A stretch of DNA of 64,000 nucleotides, taken from contig NC_081406.1 of assembly GCF_030272615.1 (NCBI RefSeq), forward strand, positions 183,829,770-183,893,769, written 5' to 3'. Below the pieces are notes generated by a model, which was not told the origin of the DNA, did no database searches, and saw only the letters and a list, made by a program, of their open reading frames with translations. Both the position numbers and the translations under genes were made by a program. Position 1 is the stretch's first letter. Every line of letters starts with the position of its first letter. This document shows positions 34,480-48,546 of this stretch, one piece after another. Origin of the DNA: Cryptomeria japonica (Eukaryota; Streptophyta; Pinopsida; Cupressales; Cupressaceae).

Positions 34480-37400
34480 GAGAGAGTTGGTAACATGATG
34501 CCCCTAACATAGAAGTTGCATTCAAAGTTAGTAAGAAGGAAGAAGATGGAGCTTTTGATTAGATTGATGGTCTTGACGAAGTTGAAGCAAATTTTATGAG
34601 GAGATTGAAGAAAGGCATTGACAAATAGAAGGGTGAGTTACCTTTCAGATGTTTTAATTGTGAAAGAATTGGTCATCTTTCTTCTCAATGTACTTTCAAA
34701 GAAGATAGCTATAAAATAAGAGAAGATTAAAAAAAAGATAGGTGTCAAAAATAAGTCTTTATTCCAAAGAGAGAATCTATTCATTTGTGGATGAGGATTG
34801 TAATGATTCAAATGGTGAAACACTATTTACAATTGTGAAAGTTGATGACAAAGTGAGTAATGTTGAAAAATATAAGTCGTCTGATACTCTACAAACTAAT
34901 ATAAACAATAAAAAATGAAGGATTGTATGGACTGTCTTCTAAAGAGGAACCAAATGCTTGGGTGATTGATAGTGGGAATTCCAATGACATGACCAGTGAT
35001 AGGGAGAAGTTTATCTATGTTAAGATGTGGAATGATGGATTAGTTAAGTTTGGTAGTGAAGAGTCTGCTCAAATTTGTGGAGAAGGAACAATAAAAATTG
35101 ATGGAAAGAACAAGATAAAGGATGTTGTCTATGTAAAAGAAATGAAATATAATCTTTTTAGTGTTATCAGATGTGCAACAAAGGATATAAAATCACATTT
35201 CATGACAAAGGTTTTGAAATCATAAAATAAAGCTCAGGGAGACTAGCTGTAGAAGGAACAAGAACTGATGGAAATGTTTATCATCTAAAAGAGGCTAAAG
35301 AAAGACGCTGTCTGATGTCTCAAATTAGTGAATGTTGGATTTGGCACAAAAGGATGGGTCACATCAACTTTGACAACATGGAAAAGATCAACCCTTCACA
35401 TGCAGTGAGAGACATGTCAAAGGCCATCAAACCTAAAAACACCTTATGCAAGAAATGTCAAATGGGGAAGCAGACAAGGACAAGGTTCAAGAACAAGGAG
35501 TATTCTACTACTAAGCCTTTGGAATTGATACATACAAGTTTATGATCAACTAGGACAAAAGGACTCAATGGTGAAAGATACTTTATGTTGCTTGATGATC
35601 ATTCTAGAATGACATGGGTTACATTTTTGAGAGGAAAATTAGAAGCCCTAGATAAATTTAAAGATTTTAAATTTATTGTTGAGAATGAGATAGATATTAA
35701 GATCAATTGTCTGAGATCTGATAGAGGTGGTGAAATCACTTCAAACGAGTTTGAATTTTTTGTGAATCGTGGTATTAGGAGACATTTGTCTTCTCCTAGG
35801 ACCCTTTAACAAAATGGAGTTTTAGAAAGAAAGAACAAAATAATCCAAGAGATGGCAAGAGCAATGCTAAAAGATGCTAATCTTCTTGATGTATATTGGA
35901 AGGAAGTAGTACATGCTTCTTTCTATATTCTATACAAAGTGAGATCCCTTATGAGCTATGGCATGGAAGATTTGCAATAGCCAAGTATTTCAAAAAATTT
36001 GGTAGCAAATGTTACATCAGAAGAGGTGAAGAAGACCTTGGAAAGTTTGATTAAAGAAGTGATGAAGGGATCTTTCTTGGCTATTCAACAAAAAGAAAAT
36101 CATATAAATGTTACAAGAAGAGACTTTAGAAGATGGTGAAAGAACAAATGTCAAGGTAGATGAAGATCAAAATTAGATTACACAAGACCTCGAGGACTAC
36201 AAATAAGAAGAATCTCCCTCATTGAAGAAGAATAAGAGAAAATAAAAGGAACAAATGATAGAGAAGGCCCCTAAAACTCTAGCAAAATATGTTTAGACGA
36301 ACCATTTAGAGGATCAGATTATTGACAATAAGACTGATTTTGTGGCTAGGAGAAGACTTGCAAAGGCAAGTGAACCTTTGTCTCCTTTCAAAGGTAGAGA
36401 CTAAGAAATTTGATAATGCAAGAAAAGATGAAGCATGGTTGAAAGCAATGGTAGAAGAGACTAATAAGATTGAAAAGAATCAGACATGGGAATTAGTCCC
36501 TAGACTTGCATATAAGAATGTCTTAGGAACAAAGTGGGTGTTCAAGAACAATCTGAATGATGAAGGAGACACGACAAGGAAAAAATCAATATTGGTTTGC
36601 AATAGATATTCCCAAGTGGAAGGGATAGATTTTGAGGAGACTTTTTCTCGCATGGCTAGGATGGAAGCAATTAGAATGTTTCATATATTTTTAGCTCATA
36701 ATAACTTTAAGGTTTATTAGATGAATGCCAATTCAACTTTCTTGAATGGTGATTTAGAGGAAGAAGTCTACACAAAGCAACTTGATGAGTTTCAGTTGTC
36801 AGAGAATTTGGACATGGTTTGCAGACTTAAAGATACTTTGTATGGTCTCAAACAAGCCCCTACAGATTGGTATGCAAGGTTGGATAAGTACTTACTTCAA
36901 CAAGGTTTCAAGAAAGACATTGTAGATAGTAATATTTACATTAAGCTTTAGGAAGACAAGTTTTTGATAGTTGTTGTATATGTTGATGACATAATATTTG
37001 GTAGAGATGATGGTGTGTGCTAGAGATTTGCAGAAGAGATGCATAAAGAATATGAGATATTTATAATTGGTGAGTTGTCTTTCTTCCTTGGACTTCAAGT
37101 TGCTTAGCTGAATGATGATATCTTTATTTCTCAAGCTAAGTATGTTAAAGAGTTGTTGAAAAAGTTTGGTATGGAGGACTCTAAACTAGTGAGTACTCCC
37201 ATTACTGCTAGTTGTCATTTGAGCAAGGACGATGAACCTCCAAGAGTTAATCAGACTCTTTATGGGTCTATGATTGGAGGACTATTGTATTTAATAGCTT
37301 CTAGACCTAATATTATGCATGTAGTGTGTTTGGTTGCAAGATATCAAGCTAATCCTAAGCAATCCCATGAGAAGGTTGTGAAAAGGATATTCAAGTATTT

Positions 37401-38022
37401 GAAGGGGAAATTGGACCATGGTTTGTGGTACAAAAAGGATAATAACTTCTCATTGAAGGCTTATAATGATGTTGATTGGGATGGTTGTGTGGATCATAGA
37501 AGAAGTACCAATGGTAGTGCATTTTTCTTGGGAGATAGATTGGCTTCTTGGTGTAGTAAGAAGCAAGATTCAATATCTTTATCAACTATAGAAGCTAAGT
37601 ATATTGCTGCAACATCTTGTTGTGCCCAAATGTTGTGGACAAATTAGAATTTTAAGGATGTCAAGGTGGTATATGATGAGCCTATTCCTATCATGTGTGA
37701 TAATACAAGTTCTATCAACATTTCACAGAATCTGATAATGCATTCAGGGATTAAACATATTTATATCAGATATCAGTTTTTGAGAGAGAAGGTTGCAGAA
37801 TAAGAAGTCAAATTGGAGTATGTTCCTACAAAGGATCATATTGCAAACATTTTCACAAGGTTCTTTCAAAAGATAAGTTTTGGTATTTTAGGGAGAAGCT
37901 TGGGGTTATCACCCCTCCTTTTTCTAGCTAGATGCATAAGGTGGTGCATCTATGCAATGGTAGAAGTTCAAGGCATATCCTTTGTCTCCTCTAGATTGAT
38001 GTTGTCTACTCAAGGGGAGTAG
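34480..38022 (+). pseudogene. Ty1/copia gag-pol remnant
   Basis: From the left: gag end with a CCHC zinc knuckle (CFNCERIGHLSSQC, near 34645-34690); protease region with WVIDSGNSNDMT (34960); GAG-pre-integrase with WHKRMGH (35340) and CKKC; integrase with LLDDHSRMTW and RSDRGGE (35590-35735); copia-type RT with GTKWVFK and YVDD (36979-36990); RNase H with a DWDGC motif and ADP-like tail (37400-37860). Order protease-integrase-RT-RNaseH is diagnostic of Ty1/copia. Frames change between 35225 and 35315 and between 35809 and 36322, where part of integrase is also deleted. From 36322 to 38022 one frame is broken by TAG at 36718, 36949, 37021, 37105 and 37645 and TAA at 37801. The 5' LTR and most of gag are missing. 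Inactive. Confidence 0.85.
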
Positions 38023-38480
38023 GCAGTTTGTTCATTGTTGTTGATAGGGGGAGAAGGTATGATAGTTCTAGAGAAAACTGCAAATTGGAGAGAGTACCGC
38101 TAAATCAGTTGAAGACTTTTGACCTTTATTTCAAAGGGAGAGATAGTGATGAAAGGAAAAGAGAAAACTATAGAAGGAAAGATAGTGCTGCAAATGAGTT
38201 AATGTAGGTTCTATTGAAGACCTTTTTCCTTTGTCCTTGATGTTGTCTACTCAAGGGGAGTAGGCAGCTTGTTGATTGTTGTTGATAGGGGGATAAGGTA
38301 TGATAGTTGTAGAGAAAACTGCAAATTGGAGTGAGTACTGCTAAATCAGTTGAAGACCTTTGACCTTTATTTCAAAGGGAGAGATAGTGATGAAAGGAAA
38401 AGAGAAAACTGTAGAAGGAAAGATAGTGTTGCAAATGAGTTAATTTAGGTTCAATTGAAGACCTTTTTCCTTTGTCCTTG
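37998..38480. repeat. 241-bp tandem duplication after copia pol
   Basis: GATGTTGTCTACTCAAGGGG starts copies at 37998 and 38239. The copies are nearly identical. The unit covers the end of the pol region and a purine-rich TTGATAGGGGG segment, so it duplicates a polypurine-tract-like zone. Confidence 0.9.
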
Positions 38481-38720
38481 ATGTCAATGGAGGAGAGAAA
38501 GTGCAGGAAGGAAGAAAGTGCAAATGATCAGTGTTGTGTGAGTGTTGTCATCAATAAAAAGGGAGATATTTTTGGTAGTTGTTGTCATTGATGACTAAGT
38601 GTTGTCATTGATTTCAACCCTTAGCTTGTGTGTTGTCATTGATGATATGGTGATTGTTGGCACATAGTGCAAACATTGCTATGATGTAGAATTATTAGAG
38701 CTATTGTCATTGATGACTAA
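38481..38720 (+). mobile_element. Probable copia polypurine tract and 3' LTR start
   Basis: ATAAAAAGGGAGAT near 38556-38570 resembles a polypurine tract. The following sequence repeats TTGTCATTGATG several times, a pattern common at the start of plant copia LTRs. The usual TG start is not clean and the end was not found. Confidence 0.35.
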
Positions 38721-41700
38721 ATGCTAATAAGGTATTGTGGATTCAAATGAATGTGTAGATGGTTTCTGATTAAAGGTGTTCCTTATTGTGGATGCCCACC
38801 TTCTTGATGTTGATGTCTATACTTGCTATGATGTTGTTGATGATGTGATGTGGTGTTATGATGGTGATAGAGAGTAATGACAATTGTAGAGATGTTATCA
38901 TGATGATATCATATTTAGATGGGGATTAGAAACATTTAGTTGAGGACTAGAAGTATTAAGATGATGATTAGAAGCATGATGATAAAATGGATTTGTGGCT
39001 GATGGTGTTGATGGTCTTATACTTGCTACAAGCTATTGTGATGTCTTTCTTGTTGCTCTTGATGGTGCAAAGTGGAGCTACAAGGTGTTATAGCCTTTGG
39101 ATGTCGGTGAAGTCAGAATACCTATACGATTCTCAAAATGAGATGATTATGCAAAACAATGAGAGAATGAGTCAAGAATGGTGCCATTGAGTTGCCAAGT
39201 GAAACCTACAAGGCTAGCTAAAAATTGGGTGAACTCAAAACATACTCATTATACACATAATTTCCCAAAACTAACTTCACATTACTTAGGGATGTCTAAA
39301 CCACCAAGAAACAATGTTGAGACGCCTTGGACACCCCACATGTAGTCTCGATTGACTCTAGAATGGATCCAAAACACTCTAAACCACACTAGACTAGTCA
39401 AGTGCTTATGACCACAATGGGAGATGACTAAATTAACGTCCACAACTAATCCATTCACTTCTACATTCATTTTAGAGCACCAATAGAAGTGTTCCTATGA
39501 TATCAACAAGATACATCAGGAATAGAGAAGGACACAAGATCATACTTATGGTTGATATCAACACCAACCCACATAAAGATACAACAATCCAATACAATAT
39601 GTTACAAATTACATTCAACTCCTCTTATAGTGTCCATTAGATACATAATAAATATTTACAATACATGTTTTAATGTAAAAATAATTACAATCTTATAAGG
39701 AAGAGAGAATGAGAAAGATCAAATGTTGAGGAAGGTGGAAGAATTCTCTCTGAGTCGATCATGATCCAAGTCCATTGGTCCCCAATGGTGGTGTGCATGC
39801 CACCCAACCATGTGAACCCTTAAGGCAACCTCACCATGCTCTTGGAGATAGTCACATGACCCAAAAAATCATATAATGTATACAAGTGAAGCACCGGGCT
39901 TACACATATGCAACACTTAACATGGAGCAAACACTCAACATGAGTATATCAGCTAACAAGTCATAATACAACATCAAGACATGAGAAGAAAGAGCCGTAA
40001 CCTCAATGCAATCCAAATCACATGCAAAGTAAGGATGTACTCAATAATGAAGAACATCACCAAGTCAAAAAGTACAAACCAACTCAACATTCAACACCTC
40101 AAGAATATCATATACCGTGGCCACATACAAGGCCACCACATGAATCCAAAATGAAACATCACCAATGTGGAAGACACATTATCTTCGAGACACTACTCAT
40201 ATCTATAGGGCTAGGTACGTAGAGGACAAGAGCGGGAAGTATCATCATGTATCTTGAAGGAATGACTCACACAGAACTAAGTATTCTCTCATATGTACGA
40301 GAATGACAATCATGCAAGATTGAGTGGGCGTACCACTTTGGGTAAGGTCCAACATCTACATGCACATACATGCCTTCCCAAGACTTCCTTAGTTTTTTAC
40401 TAGCACTCAAGGCACTTTGGGGCACCAATTATCTTATTTAATGTTTAAACCCATCACAAGTTTTAATTAATATTTCCACTTGATTAAGTAACTCCCCACA
40501 TTGTGATTGCCCGCAAGCCACTTTGGGCTGGGGACACATTGGGAGCCACTCTCATCATTGACTTTGCTATCCATCCTAGGCTCAAGAAGTCGAAATCAAA
40601 AACCAAATGCCAAAGTAACAAAGTTCCAACCAATGGAATTCCCATCAATAAGCCCAAAGGTAAAAAATGAACCACAATTGCCCAAATGGCAAAATCATCA
40701 TGAAATCCAATCCTATTCGACCTCATATTAAAATTTGGTTATATAATATCATTATGCCACAAAATAATATCAAGTTCAAAACACCAAATTATAACTTTTA
40801 ATAAATTCCATTTTGGACCAAAAACTAATTTAAGAGGCCATCCACCATTGATGGACCTCTAAGAACTAAAAAATTCAAAGTGCACCAATAAAAAAACCAA
40901 GAAAACCCATTGAACCATAATAAGACAACATCACAAATATGCATTCAAATTCTCATTTCAAGAATCCATTAAAATATGGGCAACATATCCCCATATGAAA
41001 CCATATTTTCTACAATCACTAAAATGAAAAGGTTTGAATGGGAGAGATGTTTAAAATCATCTAACAAATCATTTGCAACAAGTTTAAAACAATCAAATTT
41101 TTCAACAAGGGAGAAACTAATTTCATACCTCAAATCTTGCTCAAAACTTCAAAATGAAAATGTAAATCCTACACACTAGAAGAGGTTGAATAATTTGGAT
41201 AGCCCAAAGCATTCACCAACACCATTCTTTTGCGCCACTACCCACAAAAATCCCCCAAGAAAATCTCCCAAAATCAATCCATCAAATTTCCCATGAAGGG
41301 TTTAAGAGCAAAAAACAAGAGTAAAATAACTAAGTGTTCAAAATGAGCTTCAATTACAACTTATAAACTCACTTCTTGAGTAATAAATAAAATCATATGA
41401 AAATAAATTTAAAATCCAAATATCTAGTAAACCCCAAAATGACCCCTAAGCTAAAATCATGCAATTCTCATTAAATCGAATATATACAAGGTACTTAACA
41501 CAATTAAATATTAAATTAGCATAGTAATATTAAAATACCCATTGTCACAAAAGTTTAGACCCTTGATGACCCAATAAACCTTGGTCATCAACCTTGTGAA
41601 ACATTGAAACAACCTCCAAAGTGTGGGACTTGCAAAAGTGAGGTTGAGTCTCCAGAGAAGGTAGGCTTCCTTTCAATCTGACTGCAGAGTGTTAGACCAA

Positions 41701-42496
41701 CCCAACACTGGTAAAACTAATCTATTAATCTGATAAGGAAAAGGGAGAGAGAGAAGGGTTGTTGAAAGAAGGGAAAATGGGTTTGCACCCATACTGAAAT
41801 GATGATCTTCCCTGCCTATAATTGCACAAAACATCAATAAAACTACCCAAGGATACACTAGTTTTTACCTAAATCAGCTCCCCATTTGCATAAGTGAAGG
41901 TTGGAATTCTAGAAAATGACAAGGGGGACTGAAGCTAGTCCACATATGACATTCAAAGAGGGATCAACACAGTCATTATGCAAAGGAAACAAGAAAAAGA
42001 TCCATTCAAACAAAGAGGTAAGAGAAATACACACATTTGTTCAAACTGAAACAAGGTAAGACAAAACAAAATCTACAAGTGCAAAGAACATAGTTTTTTG
42101 TAGAAGAAAAAGCTAAGAAGATCCTTGGAAAATTTACAGAAATTGCCTTTATAGTTAAGCATACTCAAAATTGAACCAGAACTGGAAACTCTAACCCTAA
42201 CTAGGGTTAGGTTACAAAAATCAGAGGAGGGGAAGAAGATCAGATCAAGGATATGATGGCGTGCAAGGATAGCTTTTGAGGGCATCTTCTGCCTCTAAAG
42301 AAACACAAATCCTTGTGCATAAGGAGGAAAATCTTTGCACAGATGCACTAGATGGAATTTGCAGGCACAAAAAGGTCTTCAATCTGCATTGAAGAGGCCT
42401 GGGCAACATCAAAACGACCTACACATCAAGTCTGGAGTAATGGCAGAGTCCTCTAGTAGCTGTGGTGAAAGTCTGATTGGATCTGGGGCACTTACC
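38721..42496. other. Non-coding, repeat-derived DNA; no gene seen
   Basis: Contains a GAT/GTT-rich cryptic simple sequence (about 38810-38960) and long AT-rich stretches. ORFs are below 82 codons and show no domain. TTACC at 42492-42496 is the left target site of the next element. Confidence 0.4.
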
Positions 42497-43427
42497 TGTT
42501 GGAATCAAGGAACATTGAGAGGGGGGGTGAATTAGTGTTTTACCGGTATATAAACTTTTAAACTTATTCTCAGACCACCAGAAGAAAATGCAGGAAACTA
42601 AAATGCAAAGACACAATGTAATCAACCACAAAACCATAACACCAAAATTTTTGCGTGGAAACCCAAAAAGGGAAAAATCATGGTAGGATTGGAACCCACA
42701 ATATTCATATACTGTGATGAGGAGTACACAAATATTACATAAGGGGAATGCACTTGCATTCAGGCACACTACCTAAAACCAAAGGTTCAACTATAAGATG
42801 GAAGTCTCACTGACTTACAGATCAATTACAATGGTAACTACAATGTTTGAACTCCAAAATAGCATCAAACAATGTCTGGATGAGTTCCGATTAAATGCAA
42901 AAAGTTTGACTGTAACATCTTTGAAACTCTGCTCTGTTTTGCTTCTCAGTCAGCTATTAGATCAAGAATGCACACATGAAATTGCGCCAAAAGGTTTCTC
43001 GATCACTCCTCGCTCATATCATCATCCAAAAAGATCTTCTACATCGGTTATATATATCCGCAACCACAAAATAAACATTCATTAAGTCGACCAAGCACAA
43101 TATGCAATGTAACGTGTAACCGGGTGTCAGCTCAGACTAGATCACCAAAACACATGCGGATCAACCAAATAGCGTCCAAATGATTTCTATATGTCGGCCC
43201 TATCATCTCATGCACAAATCTAACCACCACAATCACCACAACGATTCCAGACCAAAAGTGCTCTGCTTATCCTTAAATACCATAGACAGATTACTGGATC
43301 ACTTTCTCCATCAGTTACCAAAAATCATGACTATTTGATAGGATTTCCAAGGAGAGTTTCCATCAATGACAACCCTAATCCATTATCCATGCACTAAAAT
43401 CCACCAAATGAGTGTCAATTGCCAACA
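42497..43427 (-). repeat. 3' LTR of the minus-strand element
   Basis: 931 bp. Matches 48547-49500 over its whole length with scattered substitutions. A run of seven G lies near 42523-42529 where the other LTR has a longer run. Confidence 0.9.
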
Positions 43428-43890
43428 ATCTCCCCCTTTGGCATTGATGGCAACACTTGTGAAAAATGACTGAGTGTTGAAACCTGTACACCAGATCAGA
43501 ATTTCTAAGGCTCCCCCTTAGATCAAAATCTCAATAAAACTTGTATCATTTTGTACATTTTTCACTCTATTCTCCCCCTTTGACAACAATGCCAGAGTTG
43601 GGGTGTTGCACCAAAACTTATATACAAGGGTATATACTAGATACTCTATATATACTTAAAGATATCTGCAAAAATGTTTTTCAAAAATCCTAAGTGTGTA
43701 TCCCACCCATTCTTTAAGTTATCCAAAACTATGATGAATGCACTGAAAACATAGGCATAAATCTCTACACCTTTCAATTCAGATGGAACTGGCTGTGCCA
43801 TTGTCGTCTTCAAGCAATCAACTTTATTGCTCAACATGGTGTCCATCCAGGGAGCAATAAGGTTCTGGAGATCACCGAATCATCTTAGAA

Positions 43891-46800
43891 TTATCTCCTT
43901 TCTAAATTAAGGCTTGAGATTTGATTAGTAAGAGCCATCACCTGACCTTGTATACTGTTGGCAAGGGCAACATTGGAATCAAACTCAAGTTTGCCCTGAC
44001 AAACACTTACATGCTTATCTATATCTGAGGTGAACTTGGACAGTGAAAGGCATGATTTGTATATCTTCCCTCCTTCACTCAGTGCTTCAGAGATAGTCTG
44101 CGGTCCTTTATTTAATCTAACTCTGTCATCTTCAATCATTTTCTGAAAGGTCTGCATTCTCACCTCCTTGAATCTATCCAATACCTTCTTGGTGGTTTCC
44201 TTCTCTAGTGATTCAAAATTGGTACTGATATTGTTAATTAATTGTAAGAGCTTACCAAAGGGGTTAGAATTAGGATCTAATTGCACTTCCGGTACCACCT
44301 TTTGTAAAACATCTACTAAAATCTCAATCAACTTCTTGTCCTCAGTCTCTGATTTCACTAAGTCCTGACTAGCTTGAGCCTGGATTGCTGCAACTACCAT
44401 TAGCTTTTCTGCTGAAGACATCTGACCAATATCAAGAGGTTTATACGATTTGATGGATATTTGCAGGAGTATTATTTTCCCTTTTTCCCTAAGAGTGTCA
44501 ATTGCCATGACTACCGGGACATTGTCAGTTTTCTGCTCTCCCTTCTCCTGTACCTTATCCCGAACCTTGTTCTTCTCTGCTTCTTTTCCTGCATCCGGTT
44601 CCTCCTCAATAAGAACCGCTTCTTTATCCTTAACCTGTGCATCGGTGTCGCCACTTGGTGCAATATCATCTTAAGGTGTCTCCTGGGCCACTTCACCTTT
44701 CTTTTCCACCATCTCCGGGTGATCAGCCAGAGGATTTTGATTGTCTTTTGTTTCAAGGTTTGAATGGGTTTGGTCTACCAGATGAGAGATTTCTTCCTCT
44801 TGAGGTTCATCATCATACTCAGGGTTGATTGACAATCAATTGTCCTTTAGGAACATTTTCCATATTTCTTTAGTTTCTTTTCTTACTTCCTCAACCCTGC
44901 CAACCATAAGCTCGTTTACTTTGTTTTTGCTTTTGAATTATTTTTGGTTGGCCTATTATAAGTCTATCAATTTATTCTTGAGATATGCAAGCATCGATAT
45001 TTATCAATTCACGCTCTTTCATTTCCTTATCTAATCTGCTTGCAGTTAGCCTTCTAACATCAATAATATTATAAAAATATTTTGGAATATTGCGTTCTAA
45101 CTTAATTAATGACTTGTTGAAGTTATGCAAATGCAATACAACAAATTCCTCAACTTCCATTCACTCATTTTAATCAAAATTATCATAGTATTGATATTCT
45201 TAAGATTACTATCCTTAACTATTTCATCAGTTAGTTCTTTTGCAGTTAATGGAGGAATAAAGGTATATTTACCTTCCACCTTGTTGGATTCAAGGTCCTT
45301 ATCAAACTATGTTCTTAGCCTTCTTCCCCTTTTAGGCCCGCTAGTTAGAGAGGGTTCAAATTGTGTCTTCTTGCTCAACTGAGCACCACCAGACTGCGGT
45401 TTCCTAATCACCTGGACAAAGTCTACTTTCTTCTTTGCTTTCTCTGCTTCCTCATCTGACTCAATCTTAGAAGCAACAAGAGATACATCTACATAAGTTA
45501 TTTTTGGCTCCTGCTTCTGCTTCAACACTCCTTTTCCAGATGAGCTTTGAGTTGTAGATGACTTCACCAGAGTAGAGGAAGACTTAGTCTCCTTAGGCTT
45601 AGCTTAGGAGGGAACCGACTTAGTCAGATTTATTTGATTCCCTTTCAGCTTTCTCCTCAGCTTTCTTAATAGCTTCTTTGGTAAAACCCATATGTTCAGC
45701 CACTACCTCTGCCATTTTTGTTACTTTTCTCTTCCTTTCTGGCTGAGTGAACTTTTTGTGTAATTCCATATCTTTTTCCTTGAATGTTCCAAATTTTTCT
45801 TCTGAAGGGTCAATCGGTTTTCTCAAAAGGTGTTGTGCATATCCTTCAAGAGTTTGAGCATCAACCTCGTAACCCATCAACATTATCCACACTATTCTAG
45901 GATTTACTGCCTCCATATGACACTGGTTCTTATCCACCATGAAACAAATAGAGTCTGCATATTTTGTCTACTATCTCCTTAGGGATCCTTACTCTATTCT
46001 TCATTCTGCCTTGGAACCTTTTAAAGAAGCTCCACAAGGTAGCTGTCTGATTCTCTCTATTTCCCAATTTCTGCAAACCTTGTTTAATCTGAGTGGCCAT
46101 TGGTAAATCATAAGCCCATTGGACTTTGACTGTGCCGAGGATCTCATTCATGAAGTATAGTGCTAGACAAACAATCAGTGAACCGAATTTGAAAACATTC
46201 TTCTTGTCAGTTTTGATTTTCTTTAAGTTGCTCAGGAGCTCTTCAAGAAGAGTAGTACACAAATCATTTTGCATATCTTCTTTTACCCTCTGATAGGCTA
46301 CATATATCGCTGTACTAGAGATAGAATTCAATTTTTTAGATTGATAAACTTTGTATCCAATGATCATCGATGAGAATCTGACATCATGCTCCAAGATATC
46401 ATCAATTGTCATTGATCTATTGTCAAATTGAGCACCAGTTAGCTTTGTGATAGTAGGGTTCATTACCTTCCTCAAATTAGGTTTCCCACTAGTTTGATTC
46501 AGGTATTTGACTGCATGGATTGCCTGTTGGGTTATCTTGTAGGGTCTGTCCAACCATATGAATTCATCGTGGACACGGCTCAAAATGTACCTCACCCATT
46601 CATCCTCATCGAATGTCGGGAAGTGAACAAACTACGTGAAACCCTTCCTCTGCAATTGTGCATATTCTGGTTTGGGATTTCCAGCTCCATCCATTATGTG
46701 GCAAGTATAAAGGGTTAAGATGTCCTTATTTTTGATCTCCTCAATTGAACAGTGAATGTATGCCCTCACATCATCAACATGCAAAACTTTGTAGGGAACA

Positions 46801-46919
46801 AATGAAAAAGCACCATTGGGATCATCCTCAACATACTTAAATGGGTGTCTTTTGAATTGCGGCCTTGCTCATTCAAAAACTTCTACTACCAGAGGAGTAT
46901 GAAGAAAAGAAGACGCCAT
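43891..46919 (-). pseudogene. Unknown long ORF in place of pol, broken
   Basis: An ATG at 46919 opens a frame that continues through stops (TGA near 46866, TAG near 46635) to 45930. A one-base frame change joins 45940-45620, another joins 45567-45307, and a further segment runs 44508-43891. The first 330 residues look folded (RPYKITQQAIHAVKYL, FKFGSLIVCLALYFMNE); after that the sequence is Lys/Glu/Ser-rich low complexity, then helical. No catalytic motif of gag-pol is visible. Layout (folded N-half, charged middle, helical end) resembles the ORF at 25969-29190, but I see no clear residue similarity. Function unknown; an accessory protein of a retroelement lineage is the simplest inference. 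Confidence 0.55.
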
Positions 46920-47320
46920 TTCAAGAAATTTAGGGTTCAAACACTTCGGTAAATACCTTTTTCCTCTGTCGGATGCACAAGAACTCCTTATCGGATGAAT
47001 TCAAGCTTTCTAATCACCTAAGAAACTAGTTCGCCTCGCTCTGCAGCTTCAACTCTTCATTCGCAATGTGAGAAGTAATTCACATTTTTCCCCTTTTTAA
47101 CTTCACAAACCCTAAATTTAAATTGAAATAAATGCAACTTTAAAGTTCAATCGGATGTCCTATTTAACATAATCCAATCAACCAGATTCCAAGATCGACA
47201 TGAAGAATTCAAGATAATAATCTCCAAGCATCTGTAATCAACCTTGATCGATCACATATCTCTTTAGGGGGGGGTTTTGCAAGATTGTGCATGAAGATGC
47301 CACCCCTAAGGCCAAAAGCC

Positions 47321-48497
47321 TTAGTTACTGGATGAAGATCCCGCACCGGATTTAGGTGAAGATCCACTGTCTACCTTGGATTCATCTTTTCCGATCCACA
47401 TCTTCTCATGCTTGTTGTTGATTTCATCTACCTTTGCTTTGCCTTTATCTGATTTGCCTTTGTTTGGATCATTATTCTTGCTTTTGCAGAATTTAGCAAT
47501 GTGTCCAATTTTGTTGCATGCATGACAAACAACATTTCTCTGCATAGGTCTGAAATTCATCTGATTTGGTCTCATCCTGCATTGGTTAGAGATATGTCCA
47601 AACGTTCCATAAGCATAACATATCTTGTTTTGAAAATTGTTCATGACTGCTTTGCAAATGTTTGACTTGTGACCAAAATTATTGCATATGAAACACTGAC
47701 CGGTAAAGGTAGGACCATTGTTCATATTGTTTATTCCATTATTCATCCTACTTCTGCATTTGTTTGCCATATGACCAAATCTATTGCAAGTAAAACATCT
47801 ACCATTGAATTTGTGGGAATTAGGTTGTCTTACCAAAGGATTCTTGCTCTTCTTATGATTAGGCTTTGCATTGCTTTGTCTAGATCTGAAGGATTCACCT
47901 TTCTCAAACTCGAGTCCTCTCATGTGATTTCCATGTCTTTGACTTTCCAACATCTCATCAAGCCTTGCTGAGCTAGCATTGAATTTTTCTTTGTATTCAT
48001 TTGCAGTAGCAAGTTCATCTCTTAGGGAAACAATCCGTCTTTCAATTTCTTGACCATTATTCCTTGATTGTGTCAACTCAATCTTCAACTGATCATTCTC
48101 GTAAGTAAACCTTAAGCATTCATCTGATTTGTCTTTCAACGATTGAGTCAAACTTTCTTCATTCTTCTTCCAGTCTTCAATCTCCTTAGTCAGCTTCATC
48201 ACAATGGATTTCATCTCATTCTTCAATACAACATTCTCTCTGACAAGTTTATCACATTCATCAACTTTGTCCTAGTTTTCTATGCTTTGTTATTCTTTGT
48301 CCTTCAGTTTGTCCATTAGTTCTTTCCTCTTGTCTCTTTAAGTGTTCACTTGATCTTTCAAATCATTAATGAAATCTTCATCTGCATTCAAGTTTCTCTT
48401 TAAGGAGCTTACTTCATTTCTTGCCGCATCAAGATCCTCAAGTGCCACACAAAGCTGTCTCTGCAGACTAGAATCCATTGATTCAATCTCTTGGACC
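47321..48497 (-). pseudogene. Gag-like coiled-coil protein with four CCHC knuckles
   Basis: Starting near 48497, the frame reads through TAA/TAG codons at about 48340, 48290 and 48275 into an open 301-codon stretch (48226-47321). The N-part is heptad-like and Lys/Glu-rich (coiled coil). The C-part has CFTCNRFGHMANKC, CFICNNFGHKSNIC, a third copy with the second Cys changed to Tyr, and CHACNKIGHIAKFC. A Lys/Ser-rich tail follows. CCHC knuckles bind RNA in gag nucleocapsid. No capsid domain precedes the coiled coil, which is unusual for a gag. Confidence 0.7.
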
Positions 48498-48546
48498 TTC
48501 CTCAAGTGGTTAGTCTTCCTCAGAGGAACTAGGGTCTGATACTAAT

